From the NCBI GenBank assembly GCA_963924555.1, contig OZ004594.1, positions 992,001 through 1,056,000 of the forward strand: a DNA stretch of 64,000 bases, read 5' to 3'. The DNA comes from Crambe crambe. Its lineage: Eukaryota; Porifera; Demospongiae; Poecilosclerida; Crambeidae. This document shows positions 11,849 through 24,400 of the stretch, in pieces (the stretch's first letter is position 1; every line of letters starts with the position of its first letter). Under the pieces are notes generated by a model. The model worked only from the letters and a program-made list of their open reading frames with translations. It had not been told where the DNA came from and searched no databases. A program made the translations under genes and the position numbers.

Positions 11849-11904
<56 letters not shown>
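11849..11904 (+). repeat. CT dinucleotide tract, unit 1
   Basis: An uninterrupted (CT)n of about 56 bp immediately 5' of the PWP2 exon fragment, in what was probably the PWP2 intron. It recurs with different lengths in every unit. Confidence 0.97.
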
Positions 11905-11905
<1 letters not shown>

Positions 11906-12116
11906 AGGTGAAGCTGTGGAACACAACTTCTGGCTTTCATTTGTCACATTTTCCAAGTCTGCTTCAATGTCTTGGCCAAAGTAGTCAACTGCTCCCTGGA
12001 CTGTACAGTGAGAGCCTTTGCTCGTCAGGCACTCTATGAAATCTTTTGTAGGTCTTCTTTTACTGTGACTCCAGGATCAGAGCAGATCAGAGCAACCATC
12101 ACTAGAGATGGATTGG
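11905..12116 (+). pseudogene. PWP2 exon fragment fused to aconitase fragment, unit 1
   Basis: '[11 protein letters not shown]' then '...[10 protein letters not shown]' matches a WD40 exon of PWP2 (periodic tryptophan protein 2). At about 12015 it passes directly into aconitase ('ARQAL...', then an intron remnant and '[21 protein letters not shown]'), ending in the hAT target duplication at 12109-12116. Only these partial exons are present, and copies differ by small disruptions, so this is a duplication junction and not a gene. Confidence 0.75.
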
Positions 12117-14511
12117 CATAATTGTCAACTCTCACTGATCCACAGTGAGACTCACTTTTTCAGTATCATCTCACTTTCTCACTTGCACTTTTGCTATCTC
12201 ACTTTAAATGAATGCTCTAGCTAATTAGCTACTATGCTGTGTAATTAACCATTAGCAGCTGCTACATTTCAGAGTTTCTTTCTACTGAGCCATAGTCAGT
12301 GTAGAAATTAGATCTACAGGTAGCTAAGAATCAGAGTCTATACTCTGCACAAGAATGTCATCCTCTAGCATCAGTGATGAAAACAGTGATCATGAAGCTG
12401 CTTCTCCAAAGAAGAAGCCAAAATCACTAATAGTATTAAGAAGAGCTGCAACTTATGACAGTTCATAATCCTGAATGGGCAAAAGAATTTCCAATCACTG
12501 TATCCAATGATAACAGGTATTCATTTTATTGTATTCCGTGTAAGAAAAATGTTCAGTGTGGCCACATGGTAGCTATTGGTGATGTAAAGCAGCACTGTAA
12601 GACATCAATTCAGGAAATAGACATGGCTAAGCAAGTAGGCATGGTCAAATTGCATTTTCATTTTATAATAGCTTGGGGGAAAGGGGCCCCTCAATCCCAC
12701 CCCTGGATCCAGCCCTGGCACTGTAAGACATCAATTCACAAAAAAAAAAATGGAGGCTGCTGTGAAGTCATCAAGATCACTTGTACCTACTGTTGATTCA
12801 AGCCTCTCTGAAAAAAAATTAAAGCTGAAGTTCTTCACACTAATTTTATTGTTCAGCATTATTTCTCTTTTTTTACATTTATCACTCTAAAATGTTTCCT
12901 GACTCCCAAATTGCTCGAAATTTCAAGTGTTGTAAAAAAAAGACAACTTGTATATTAAATAGAGCAATGTGGAGAATAGTCTTATTTACTCATATGAAAG
13001 AGAACCCATTCACTTTTTGTCATGATGGCTCAAGTGACAACTCTATTAAGAAAATGAATCCTACAATATTTGATATTAATAACAGCAAAACGCACATGTT
13101 TATATTACAACTGGGGAAGACTGTGGGAAAGCCGAAAAAATGTTTGAAGCAATATAGATCTCAATTTTCCAAAGGATTCTATTGATTGGATAAATGCTGT
13201 TGCTATTGGTTTGGATAATACTATAAAAGTATTGGGGGGGGGGGGGGGGGGGGGGGGGAATCCACATTGTTTCATAGCTAGCTATTGCCATCTATCTCAT
13301 CTTGCTACTTCAAAGGGGGCTGATTCTTACAGTGCAATAACTGGATTCGATGTGGAAGATCATGCTGTTGACATTTATTATGACTTTAACAAGAGCACAA
13401 AAAGAAAAGGTGTTTTGCTAGAGTTCCTTGATTTTGTTGGGAAGAGATTATACAATATGTTGGTACACAATGGCTCTCTTTAGAAAGATGCTGTGATAAA
13501 GCAATGTTTCTCAGCAAAAGTGATCAAGGTGCTCGCTTTTGCCGACTAAACCCAGCTATCAAGATCCACTAACTGAAGTTTATGTGTCATTCTACAAATC
13601 AGCTCTTCCAATGTTTACAAAATATACAATGTTCAGACCCACTTGCTCATAGAGTCTACTCAGTAACCAAATCATTAATGAAAAAAATAGCCTCTCTCAG
13701 TTCATTAAACCTGATGTCCTACATGTACAACAAACAGAATCATATTCAAGTATACTTATAATAAAAGCAACTATTTACCACTTTCTGAAGTATATGTTGG
13801 TCTAGTAGTAGTTACTAAGTCAGTGATGAACAAACTCCTTAATGAAGGTTGAGATAAGTGAAAGCCAGTGGAAACTATGTATTCAAGGTGCTATTGCATT
13901 TTATGAATGTTCACTGAAGTGTATTATCAATATGGTAGCCTTTGGGAACATGCTGTCTGGATTGATTTTTTTGAACGCAAAAATGCTAGGTGGTCTGGTA
14001 TTGAATACATTTTTCAGTGAAAAGTATAGTGACGTTTTAAAGTTTGATGAATGTTTGATTTGAATTTCAGAACTGAAATTCCAGAAAATGCATTTGAAGA
14101 GGCACTACTAAAAGAAGATGATGAGGGTAATAAGGATTATTGCATGGATATTGATCTGGTATGATATACAACAGTTAAAAAATCCTGCTGCTTTGAATAA
14201 CTGTTTTCCACTCCTATCCAACTTGTAGTACCCCACAGGCACTCAAATGCTGGAAGGAATTGAACGTGTTTTTTCTCTTGTTAACAAAAAATAAAAGGGA
14301 TGGAATTGGCTTGATGTTGAAGGTTCCCCGTCTGTTTTGGCAGTTAAGTTAGACTGTCCAGACTCCATTTAAAAATATTATGACAGCCAATTATTACATG
14401 ATGCTAAGAAGGCAACAACTATATACATAACAGAGACCATGCACAAGCAAGTAAATAACTCACTAACATAGCCATAATACTTTTATTATTGTGGGTCAAT
14501 CAGGACAACTA
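12117..14511 (+). mobile_element. hAT-type transposon with decayed transposase, unit 1 (short form)
   Basis: The element is flanked by 8-bp direct repeats TGGATTGG (12109-12116 and 14512-14519). Its ends are CATAGTTGTC-like (here CATAATTGTC) and GACAACTA. Frame pieces match the vertebrate-type hAT/KIAA1586-like transposase order: an acidic Ser/Glu N-terminus (12358-12440), a Cys-rich finger 'FYCIPCKKNVQCGH' (12520-12580), 'FPDSQIARNFKC' (12895-12925), 'GFDVEDHAVDIYYDF' (13345-13390), and C-terminal pieces to about 14300. Stops, frameshifts and a G25 tract (13234-13258) break it. It cannot make a transposase. Confidence 0.82.
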
Positions 14512-15178
14512 TGGATTGGTGAGTCCATTTATATTGGGGCAGTCCCTGAGCTAATTGATTCAGGTAGAGACTACCCCATGAGCTGAGTACCCTCTACTTC
14601 CTCCTTTCTTTCCTCCTCTCCAGAATAAGCCTCTTGATTGAGGAGATAGGAATGGTGTTGGCCAATGGCGTGTGGCCCTTGCATCGGTCAGTGGAACAGA
14701 CAGGACGTTCAGAAGGGGGAGAAGAACACCATTGTCACCAGCTACAACAGGAACTTCACTGGGCGCAATGATGCCAACCCACAGACCTCCCAGAGATCAT
14801 GACAGCATTGGCTCTCGCTGGGACTCTGGAGTTTAACCCCAAGACTGACACCCTCACAGGTAGTATAACATAACAGTGTAAGGACGTCTAAACCCTCCAG
14901 TATACTTTTTTCATCTGACATTTTGTCCTGAATGATCAGACATTTAACAGTTTGATTGGAAAAGTATGCAAAACATGAAACATGCACCACAGTGCTCTAA
15001 CTAGTTAACACTTCAAGGTCAGTTTTGTTTTTGTTTTTTTTTAGCCAGTGAAATGCATGTTATGACACAAGGACGGCTCATCAAACGGATCCTGCTGGAA
15101 CACACTTTCAACCAGGCACAGATTGACTGGTTCAAGGCTGGATCTACTCTCAACAGGATGGCAGAGATGTTAAAGTAG
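14512..15178 (+). pseudogene. Aconitase 3' fragment, unit 1/2 boundary
   Basis: Same structure as the fragment at 905-1566: the TSD-bearing donor remnant, the '[19 protein letters not shown]' exon, then the frameshifted last exon ending in TAG at 15176-15178. Its last exon lacks further bases ('caaacggatcctg'), a lesion shared with the other later units. Confidence 0.85.
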
Positions 15179-15799
15179 TTGGTCTATTGTAACAACAACA
15201 CTCACAATGCACTTGAGCTGTACTTCGTTCTTATTGCTGTGTATCAAATAAACCTTATGCAACCAAAAGGAAGCTAGAGCAAAGTACTTATATCATTTTT
15301 TGACGGTGACACTGGATCTGTTGTAGTCTCGCGGGCCAGACTAGATCTGTTCTTCTATTTCCCCACATGAATTTCATTGGTGTTGAATGCCATTCGTTTA
15401 GTTGGTAAAGGTCATCAGTATCACGCGTCCATATACGTACGTATACAACGCGAAATAGGTTTATGAATTAACGATTAATACCAAATCAGAATTGACAAAA
15501 TTACATAGGTGTGCATATTGAGTTCCAAGGAAAGCATGTACGATGAAAAGAACTGGATCTGCAGAATCACATAATACAGATAAAAATGACTCCCAAGGAA
15601 GTCTCGTGCAATGCCTTGCATAAGGGAAGGAGGTCACACGATATTGATTCTACAGATGTATGTGACTATCAACACAAAATATAAAGTGTAGCCTGTACGA
15701 GTTCAGCTCCCCCCCTTTAATGCAACTAGTACCTAAATGATTCTAGAAACTCACCTGAGTGTTAGAATAGACTTGGAAGTGAAGCAGTAATGTGGGCAA
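15179..15799. other. Intergenic spacer, unit 2
   Basis: Tail-to-tail spacer between the aconitase fragment and array gene 2, homologous to 1567-2180. It includes the GTCTCGCGGGCCAGAC near-palindrome at about 15330. No gene is seen. Confidence 0.6.
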
Positions 15800-18700
15800 T
15801 CATTTCTTCTGCAATTTGAATAACAAATATAAGTAGTGTCTCTCCACCTCTCTCCTTCCATACTCACCTTCCTGGCCTTGGAGGCTATATCTGTGTGACG
15901 AGTTTTATCAAGAGCTGTGGCTAGACTCTCCCAGTTGGGAGGACCACTTTTTTTGTTAACGTCATCGTCTCCTCTAAGCCAGGCAGCAACCATTTCATCA
16001 GGAAACATTTCCATTTTCGTCAGTTTGATGAAGGACAATCCAAGAGCCGTCCCTAACTTTATAACGTTCTTCTTGTCTAGATCTTCAAGCAGCTCAGTGA
16101 CTTCAAAATGGTCAGCCATTCCAAGAGAACTTTGAGATTCTGTAATTAAAGGGAAGAGGAAAATAATTGAGTTGCTTTCATGAAGTGGGGCATGTTAGCA
16201 GACCTTCTTCAGCTTTAGCTTCTTCATCATGTGAGCCCAGCCACTCCACATGGTGTGGTTCAAGCTCACCACATTCACCTGGATTCTTCTTGCAGTTCCA
16301 GATTTTCAGTCCATCATTGATCTCAGCCAGGTGAAACCCCTGGGATTTCTTAGCCTCATTTCCAACCTCGGAGTCACAGAGACATGGAAAAGCAAGAGTG
16401 TAGGAAGCATTGCTGATGTTGCGCACTTTGATAGATTCATCGAGAGCTTTGCAGACACCAGTCTTCACCACTTGGCGCATGCTAGTAGCAATGCGTTTTA
16501 CACGGGTCTCCATGTGAACCTCATAATGAGTGGAAAGATCTAAGTAAGTGATATGAACTGGGTCTGCTTTAAAGCTGATCGCATTCCTGAAGAGCTGACC
16601 AGCTTCATACAAAAATTTCCAAGGAGAAGGCCATTTGTTTTTTGTTGAAGTAAGAAAAGCAACAGAAGAAGAAAAGAGTCCCAAGGGGGCATACCCCGAG
16701 GGAAAAGCTATAACGAGGCACGTTTTGGTTGGTCGCTGGATATCTTTGATGTTCTTGATGTCAAGTAAAGCGGGCATGAAGTACAGGTTGAGATCAAGGT
16801 CAAGTGGGGTAAGAATCAAGAGATCTTCAAAGATCTTGGCCACAGTGTGGTGGTCGTACAGACCTGGCACATAACCATAAGAAAACTTCTCAAGGATATC
16901 CAAGGTCACCTCACCACGCTGATGGAATTTGATCCACTTTCCACCAGTATCGGCTATAAGCTCCACGCCACCTCTCAAGCTGTAGCTCTTCTTGATCAGC
17001 TCGTTTACCTTATTGAGGAGGACATTGGGATCACAGAAGATGACTTCCTCAGCACTCGAAGGGAAGTACTGAATGAGGTTGAGACTGTCGAGATGAAGGA
17101 GAGCTGCTCTGCCTGCGGTTTCTGTGAAATGGAGAGAACGCGCAATATTCAGACAATCGTGAACGCTTATGACCTGTTGCTGATTATCTTTCAATCGCTT
17201 TTCGATTTCCAGCTCGAGGGCATAATACTGGAGGGGGATCGGTGTATGTGGAGGTGCAAGGCCTTCCACTTCGCTTCGAACTTTACCAACAACTCTCTTG
17301 TCTTCTGCATTTGGTGATCGAGCATTGAGGGGGAATATGCAGCCCTTCCCATAGTAGATGACATCACTAAATAGGCTTGATTCGGACTCTGGGTCAGGAT
17401 TCAAAATGCCTCTAAGCACCCGATCCTTTTGCTCACGACTCTCGGAACAATCTCCTTCTTTATCGCGATGTGTCCCAATCACTAAGATTTTAGGCCGAGG
17501 TGCCTCCTGCCCCTTCTCTGCAGAGGCAGTGGAGGGAAGGGAATAGATGGTCTGGACACAGTGCTGGAAGATTTCCTTGTGGCTCATGGGAAAAGGATAC
17601 GATTCACCAAGAGACTTGCCATCTTCCCCATAATATTCGATCTGCGGTTTATCATCAAGCTGATCGCACAGCCTAAAAACAAAGATACCGAGTGTAGCAT
17701 TTCGAAGGAAAGCCGTAAGAAGCTCGTGGAACTGAGGCTGCCCTCCACTGTCTATGATGTAGATCCAAGTCATTTTCAGCAATCTACCTTTCTTGGATCG
17801 ACCAATCAGCTTGATCACAGTCGTTCTGGCCACAGTGTAGTCGGTAAACGTTGAGCTACTGGTCGAATCAAAACTTCCATGCTCTTTCGAAGCTCCATTA
17901 TTCGATTTCTGCTGCACAAAAACAGCAGAAGAAGTCGAATCAAAGTCGATGCTCGCATTGATGGCATCTGCAAGAATAGTTATAAGTTCCTCAGCTCCAA
18001 CGACCTCCCAGACCTGATTGTTTAGTGCTTCAGTCATGCCTAACCTCAGACAGGTGGTCATGACCCTCTTGGCTTTCTCGATGACTCCCGTACTGATTCG
18101 GAAATGTGGAAGAATGATGTCAAAGAGGAGAGATGCGAAAGAGGACTTGCCAGCACCAGCTGCCCCAACAATTACCGCCTTAATAATGCTCGTATCAACA
18201 TGCCCCTTCTCCATTGCGTTGTCATGCTATGAAAAAATGATCAGAATATAAAAGCCTGGAAATCTGATATTGGTTTTGCACATGATAGGAAACATATGCT
18301 ATTATCGGACTCTTTAGTCTCATGCCTACAAGGACTCCAACACATGTATTCTACTCACCAATTTTATTCTAGTGGCTTCATCCAGAGGACTTGATGACAT
18401 CACTCCTGCATAAATATAATCACTTTGGGTAAAGGAGGAGTGGAAACAAGGTCAAGTTTAAGGGGGAGTGGAGGGTGCTTACTAATTAGAACTAAAAGTC
18501 ATCCTACCTTTGTCATCATCCATTGATGTTGCCAGTGCCTCTTTCTCTCCACCTATAGCATGAAGAGAGAATACCACAACATAATATTAACTCTGAGGGG
18601 TAAAAAGAGGTAAGTGTGAGAAAGCCACTTATGGCTCATTACCGATATCTCTATATTGCACAGGCACCTTAGACAGTTAATTAAGGACAAGATGTCTGAT

Positions 18701-20621
18701 TCCTGCACAAGGGATACAGTAAGTCCACTCTGGTCTGTGAGTGACTTGTTGCTGCATTTGGTTACTAGGAGTCAGCTCACCAGGTTCAGTAGGAGGGTTG
18801 GTGGGTCCTTCAGTTGGAAGGACAGGCTCAGAGGGAGGTTCAGGGGGTTCAGGAGGTCTGGGGGGTCCAGGAGAAGAAGCTAATGAAGAGAGAAGAAGGA
18901 CTTTGTGAATATATCCACTATAAATAACAGAAGGTCACTTATATTCTATAAAGTTCCTTTAAAGAAAGTAATAAAATTAATCATCTAGATAGCACAAGTG
19001 TTAGAGAAAGATATCACTTGTACAGAGAGAAGAGAGAATTTTTCTGAGCAGAATGGTGTTGAAATAAAGACTATAGCACTTTCCATTCGAAAGTTATGGC
19101 CTTTCAAACTTTAATTATTTTCACCTACTTTTAATTAACCACTAATTAATTTCTACAACTACTAATTACATGCGCTACATATACTACACGTACTTATTTT
19201 AGCTTGGGGGTATTATTTACATTACACCATGTACTGCTACATCATCTAATTAGTGCCAAGTACTTATACATCTTGATACTTACAATTCAGTTGCCTGAGG
19301 GCATTTTCTCTCTCCTTTATTTCTTCTTCATACTCTTGGATGGTTTTTTTATTACTCTGGATGCCTCTCTCATACCTCTGCACCTTCCCCTCCAGCTCCT
19401 TCCTCCTCTCCACAGACAGGGAGGGCTGGTCCAACTCCTTCTTGCATCTAGCAATCCCCTGCACACATGGAACACACACTAGGTATGGACTGGGCCACAT
19501 GCCACGCCCTCATCACACCACTGCTACACTCATCACTCACCTGTTCCAAGTCCTCTATCCACCCCTGATTCACTGCCTTGTACTGTGAGGAGTGAGAGAG
19601 AGAAGGTGAGACAACCATACAACCAACACACAAAGACAGCCATCATGCACCACAAAAAAAAATCACCACACGCACAGCATGTGAGCTACGGCCTCCAAAC
19701 TTGGAGAACGTGTAGAGTGAAGTATGCTCCAGAAGGTCATGGGGGTCATGAGTCGCCAGGCCCCGCCCATTTCCCTCGGCAGACCCGCATGGGGGTATTA
19801 TGGTCTGTCGAAAATTGAGCAGGGGTCTAGCATGCAAGGCATTTGAGCTGCAGATTCCAAACATGGAGAACCTTCGTTACATGTTATGCTCAATAGTGCC
19901 ATGGGGTACACGAGTCTCAAGACCCCACCCACTTCCCCCAGCAGAGGTGCACAGGGATTATGCTGAGTCAGCATTTTGGTCATAAAATTGAACAGGGGGT
20001 TTGGCCTTCCTGTGGAAATTCCAGATGAGGAGCACCCTCAAAACAGTGGGGCAAATAATACTGGAGGTAACTGCTTTAAGGTCGAGTAGTCCAGCATTCC
20101 AATAAGCAACTCCTCCCTGCAAACGAGCACCCCTCAATCTTAACAGGCTGTTGCTATGTATTATGTGCCTCCTGCTATGGGCCTAAGGTGCTTGCAGTGA
20201 CTGGAGGGTCTTGCTGGAGGCACTGGACCAACACAAGCAACTACTTCCACAAACAACCTACCTCCAATAACCACTTTATCCTTTCCTCATGTTCCTTTAT
20301 CTGTGAGGAAACAAACCAGTCACAGCAACTATTCTAGCACACTCAAGTAGCTAACTACACAATGGCATAGCTCTACTCTAACCTAAAGAATATTCTACAC
20401 CTAAACAAATACGCAGCTAGCCTAGGCCTAGATCTCGACTAAAATCAGCAGCTGCTATAATGACACGCCAGCTGCCAGTCTTTCCGCCTAGCTAGCTAGG
20501 CGGATTTGATAGAGCTGTCTACACATTTTAATAAATAAGCGTAGGACATGTACACGAGCATATGCTATCATAAAAAAATATGGGCACAATCTGTTACCTT
20601 TGGAAGTCTTTCCTGGTCCAT
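15800..20621 (-). CDS. Roc-COR-death-domain protein, array copy 2
   Basis: Exons: 20598-20621 (MDQERLPK), 20262-20300, 19541-19582, 19284-19458, a Pro-rich exon (about 18718-18880), small exons near 18508-18555 and 18357-18405, the GTPase exon (about 16202-18226), and the death-domain exon (about 15867-16137); the stop lies at 15800-15802. Counting from Met 18214, the P-loop is at residues 17-24, DSGGQ at 156-160 and GTHRD at 248-252. The COR-like region spans roughly 340-590. The reading frame is intact and the splice phases agree. The GTPase exon donor is GTCTGC, a weaker site than in copy 1; reading through it would end the protein at '...EEGLLTCPTS' without a death domain, a possible alternative isoform. 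Confidence 0.85.
19284..20621 (-). other. Hypervariable N-terminal helix exons, copy 2
   Basis: Exon 1 MDQERLPK; exon 2 IKEHEERIKWLLE; exon 3 YKAVNQGWIEDLEQ. In exon 4 the variable residues are G1, R4, K25, R28, R31, G32, S35, N36, T39 and E42. Compared with copy 4, exon 3 differs at 12 of 42 nt, all in six codons and all changing the amino acid, while the 82-nt intron beside it differs at one position. Confidence 0.87.
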
Positions 20622-20858
20622 AGAAGGCAGCAAATGCTTTGTGCTCTTGATTGTCTGTTTTGGAGGAGGAATCAACCTTGGGCGTGGCGCATGGGGCGCA
20701 TATGCATGGGCGCATAACGACTCAATACAAGCCCCACCCTTTTGGAATTTGGTGATTACTTAATGTCTAATGTCACTGTCAATAATTGTCTTAAGTATTG
20801 GCATATGCCCATCCTCCTTACTAGATCTACCTGTGGCTAACCCTGTAGTTGCTTTACT

Positions 20859-20859
<1 letters not shown>

Positions 20860-20941
<82 letters not shown>

Positions 20942-20944
20942 CTC
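20860..20944 (+). repeat. CT dinucleotide tract, unit 2
   Basis: About 85 bp of (CT)n with one interruption (TTCT), in the same position relative to the PWP2 exon fragment as in the other units. Confidence 0.97.
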
Positions 20945-21456
20945 GAAGGTGAAGCTGTGGAACACAACTTCTGGCTTTCATTTCGTCACCAGGGGGGTAA
21001 TCTCCATTAAGGCCAGTCCAGCTTTGGCCAGACCAATATTTTTTGAGTCAGACTCACTGAATCTCAAACATGTTGCAAATGACTTCATTTCTGGACATGA
21101 AAATAGCTAGACTATCCTTGTTTGGAAATTTCTTTATTAATATAGCTAAATGCCAAAACCCCTCAGATTGCTTCTCAGACACCATAAATCACACAAATTT
21201 CCTGGGGGCATGCCCCCAGACCCTCTAGATGGCATGCTTTGCATGCTGTGTGATCACAATAGCCTGACTGAATGAAACCTCAAGATTACACCCCTGTCAC
21301 ATTTTCCAAGTCTGCTTCAATGCCTTGGCCATAGTCAGTTGTTCCCTGGACTGTACAGTGAGAGCCTTTGCTCGTCAGGCACTCTATGAAATCTTTTGTA
21401 GGTCCTCTTTTACTGTGATTCCAGGATCAGAGCAACCATCACTAGAGATGGATTGG
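20945..21456 (+). pseudogene. PWP2-aconitase fragment, unit 2, with MITE-like insertion
   Basis: Same fusion as 11905-12116, but split by a 307-bp insert (20990-21296). The pieces '[13 protein letters not shown]' and 'ARQAL' are read on one frame. It ends at the hAT target duplication 21449-21456. Confidence 0.75.
20990..21296. mobile_element. MITE-like insertion, CAGGGG ends, target duplication (G)TCAC
   Basis: The insert begins CAGGGGGGTAATCT and ends with AGATTACACCCCTG, which is nearly its inverse complement, and is flanked by TCAC. Units 1, 3 and 4 have the uninterrupted site. The unit-5/6 boundary carries its left ~200 bp (49046-49249), so those two units share this insertion by descent or conversion. 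Confidence 0.7.
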
Positions 21457-21988
21457 CATAGTTGTCAACTCTCACTGATCCACAGTGAGACTCACTTTTT
21501 CAGTGTCATCTCACTTTCTCACTTGCACTTTTGCTATCTCACTTTAAATGAATGCTCTAATGCTACTATGCTGAGTAGATTATGTAATTAACCATTAGCA
21601 GCTGCTACATTTCAGAGTTTCTTTCTACTGAGTGTAGCAGTTAGATCTACAGGTAGCTAGAGGAGCTGCAACTTATAAGACAGTTTATAATCCTGAGTGG
21701 GCAAAAGGATCTAGCTATACTCTGCACAAGAATGTCATCCTCTAGCATCAGTAGCATCAGTGATGAAAACAGTGATCATGAAGCTGCTCCTCCAAAGAAG
21801 AAGCCAAAATCACTAATAGCATTAAGAGGAGCTGCAACTTATGACAGTTTATAATCCTGAATGGGCAAAAGAATTCTCAATCACTGTTAGTGTATCCAAT
21901 GATAACAGGTATTCATTTTATTGTATTCCGTGTAAGAAAAATGTTCAGTGTGGCCACATGGTAGCTATTGGTGATGTAAAGCAGCACT

Positions 21989-22655
21989 CAGGACTGGATC
22001 CAGGATTTTTGATAGGACTAGGAGCACAAACACTGGACCATGACATAGTTATTTATGTGTTGGCTTCACTGGCGTGGCAGGCTACCACTATTGAGCATTG
22101 ACACATGCAAGGTCACACCTCAAATCACAGTTAGTATGCACTGAGTTATCTAATGTGTGACCTTGAAAATGTAAGCCAAAGTGCTCCAAAAGATATCTTT
22201 GAAGTGACACGTGCAAGGTCACAGGTGTGATTTCACAATTGGTATGCACTGAGTTATCCAATGTGTAAAATACGAGCCAATGTACTCCAAAAGATATCTT
22301 TGAAGTGACACGTGCATGGTCACAGGTGTGATTGTAAAAGGAAATCACAGTTAGTATGTACCAAGTTATCCAATGTGTGACCTTGAAAGTGAAAGCAAAA
22401 ATGGATGTGTCATGTATACATAGCTTTCTTTGACCGTAGCCTTAGATATCATAACTTTATTAGTTCCTATAGTTTAGTTAGCCCACAAATGTAACATGTT
22501 CTCTCTTCTAATTACACTACTTTAGAGGAGAAACAAAGGAAAATAGACATGGCTAAGCAAGTAGGCATGGTCAAATTGCATTTTCATTTTATAATAGCTT
22601 GGGGAAAAGGGGGGGGGTTGCAACCCCCTCAACCCCACCCCTGGATCCAGCCCTG
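21989..22655. mobile_element. Nested MITE with CAGGRCTGGATCCAGG ends and 5-bp GCACT target duplication
   Basis: Inserted in the hAT transposase sequence between two GCACT copies (21984-21988 and 22656-22660). Left end CAGGACTGGATCCAGG; right end CCTGGATCCAGCCCTG. It carries a minisatellite of about 107 bp period (22095-22390). No coding capacity. Confidence 0.8.
22095..22390. repeat. Minisatellite, ~107-bp period, inside the nested MITE
   Basis: Nearly three copies of a unit containing 'ATGCACTGAGTTATC', 'CTCCAAAAGATATC', 'TTTGAAGTGACACGTGCA' and 'GGTCACAGG'. Unit 4 has one more repeat (40725-41125). The open frames it creates are not genes. Confidence 0.85.
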
Positions 22656-24400
22656 GCACTGTAAGATATCAATTCACAAAAAAATGGAGGCTCTGTGAAC
22701 TTTGTTCATTTCTACCTACAGTTGATTCAAGCCTCTCTGAAAAAAAAATTAAAGCTGACACTAATTTTATTGCTCAGCATTATTTCTCTTTTTTACATTT
22801 ATCACTCTAAAATGTTTCCTGACTCCCAAATTGCTCGAAATTTCAAGTGTTGTAAAAAAAAGACAACTTGTATATTAAATAGAGAATAGTCTTATTTACT
22901 CATATGAAAGAGAACCCATTCACTTTTTGTCATGATGGCTCAAGTGACAACTCTATTAAGAAAATGAATCCTACAATATTTGACATTAATAATAGCAAAA
23001 CGCACATTTTATATTACAACTGGGGAAGACTGTGGGAAAGCCGAAAAAATGTTTGAAGCAATATAGATCTCAATTTTCCAAAGGATTCTATTGATTGGAT
23101 AAATGCTGTTGCTATTGGTTTGGATAATACTATAAAAGTATTGGGGGGGAAATCCACATTGTTTCATAGCTAGCTATGCCATCTATCTCATCTTGCTGCT
23201 TCAAAGGGGGCTGATTCTTACAGTGCAATAACTGGATTTGATGTGGAAGATCATGCTGTTGACATTTATTGACTTTAACAAGAGCACAAAAAGAAAAGGT
23301 GTTTTGCTAGAGTTCCTTGATTTTGTTGGGAAGAGATTATACAACATGTTGGTACACAATGGCTCTCTTTAGAAAGATGCTGTGATAAAGCAATGTTTCT
23401 CAGCAAAAGTGATCAAGGTGCTCGCTTTTGCCAACTAAACCCAGCTATCAAGATCCACTAACTGAAGTTTATGCGTCATTCTACAAATCAGCTCTTCCAA
23501 TGTTTACAAAATATACAATGTTCAGACCCACTTGCTCATAGAGTCTACTCAGTAACCAAATCATTAATGAAAAAAATAGCCTCTCTCAGTTCATTAAACC
23601 TGATGTCCTACATGTACAACAAACAGAATCATATTCAAGTATACTTATAATAAAAGCAACTATTTACCACTTTCTGAAGTATATGTTGGTCTAGTAGTAG
23701 TTACTAAGTCAGTGATGAACAAACTCCTTAATGAAGGTTGAGATAAGTGAAAGCCAGTGGAAACTATGTATTCAAGGTGCTATTGCATTTTATGAATGTT
23801 CACTGAAGTGTATTATCAATATGGTAGCCTTTGGGAACATGCTGTCTGGATTGATTTTTTTGAACGCAAAAATGCTAGGTGGTCTGGTATTGAATACATT
23901 TTTCAGTGAAAAGTATAGTGACGTTTTAAAGTTTGATGAATGTTTGATTTGAATTTCAGAACTGAAATTCCAGAAAATGCATTTGAAGAGGCACTACTAA
24001 AAGAAGATGATGAGGGTAATAAGGATTATTGCATGGATATTGATCTGGTATGATATACAACAGTTAAAAAATCCTGCTGCTTTGAATAACTGTTTTCCAC
24101 TCCTATCCAACTTGTAGTACCCCACAGGCACTCAAATGCTGGAAGGAATTGAACGTGTTTTTTCTCTTGTTAACAAAAAATAAAAGGGATGGAATTGGCT
24201 TGATGTTGAAGGTTCCCCGTCTGTTTTGGCAGTTAAGTTAGACTGTCCAGACTCCATTTAAAAATATTATGACAGCCAATTATTACATGATGCTAAGAAG
24301 GCAACAACTATATACATAACAGAGACCATGCACAAGCAAGTAAATAACTCACTAACATAGCCATAATACTTTTATTATTGTGGGTCAATCAGGACAACTA

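Larger units (their letters stand above)
21457..24400 (+). mobile_element. hAT-type transposon, unit 2 (long form with nested MITE)
   Basis: Same element and same TGGATTGG flanks (21449-21456, 24401-24408) as unit 1. It is longer because it keeps a complete nested MITE at 21989-22655. The G-tract is short here (TTGGGGGGGAAAT near 23142). The transposase frame is broken by stops and frameshifts. Confidence 0.82.

Noticed and set aside
13100-13291. Pro-rich and Gly-rich frames around the G tract
   Set aside because: They are created by the homopolymer; tract length varies between units and the surrounding transposase is broken.
16847-17317. 156-aa plus-strand open frame, repeated in each unit
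   Set aside because: It is antisense to the GTPase exon, has no family resemblance, and is open only because the minus-strand gene is conserved.
22088-22348. 86-aa repeated open frame; possible CRISPR-like array because of regular spacing
   Set aside because: It is a three-copy ~107-bp minisatellite without spacers of unique sequence, inside a MITE, in a eukaryotic genome.
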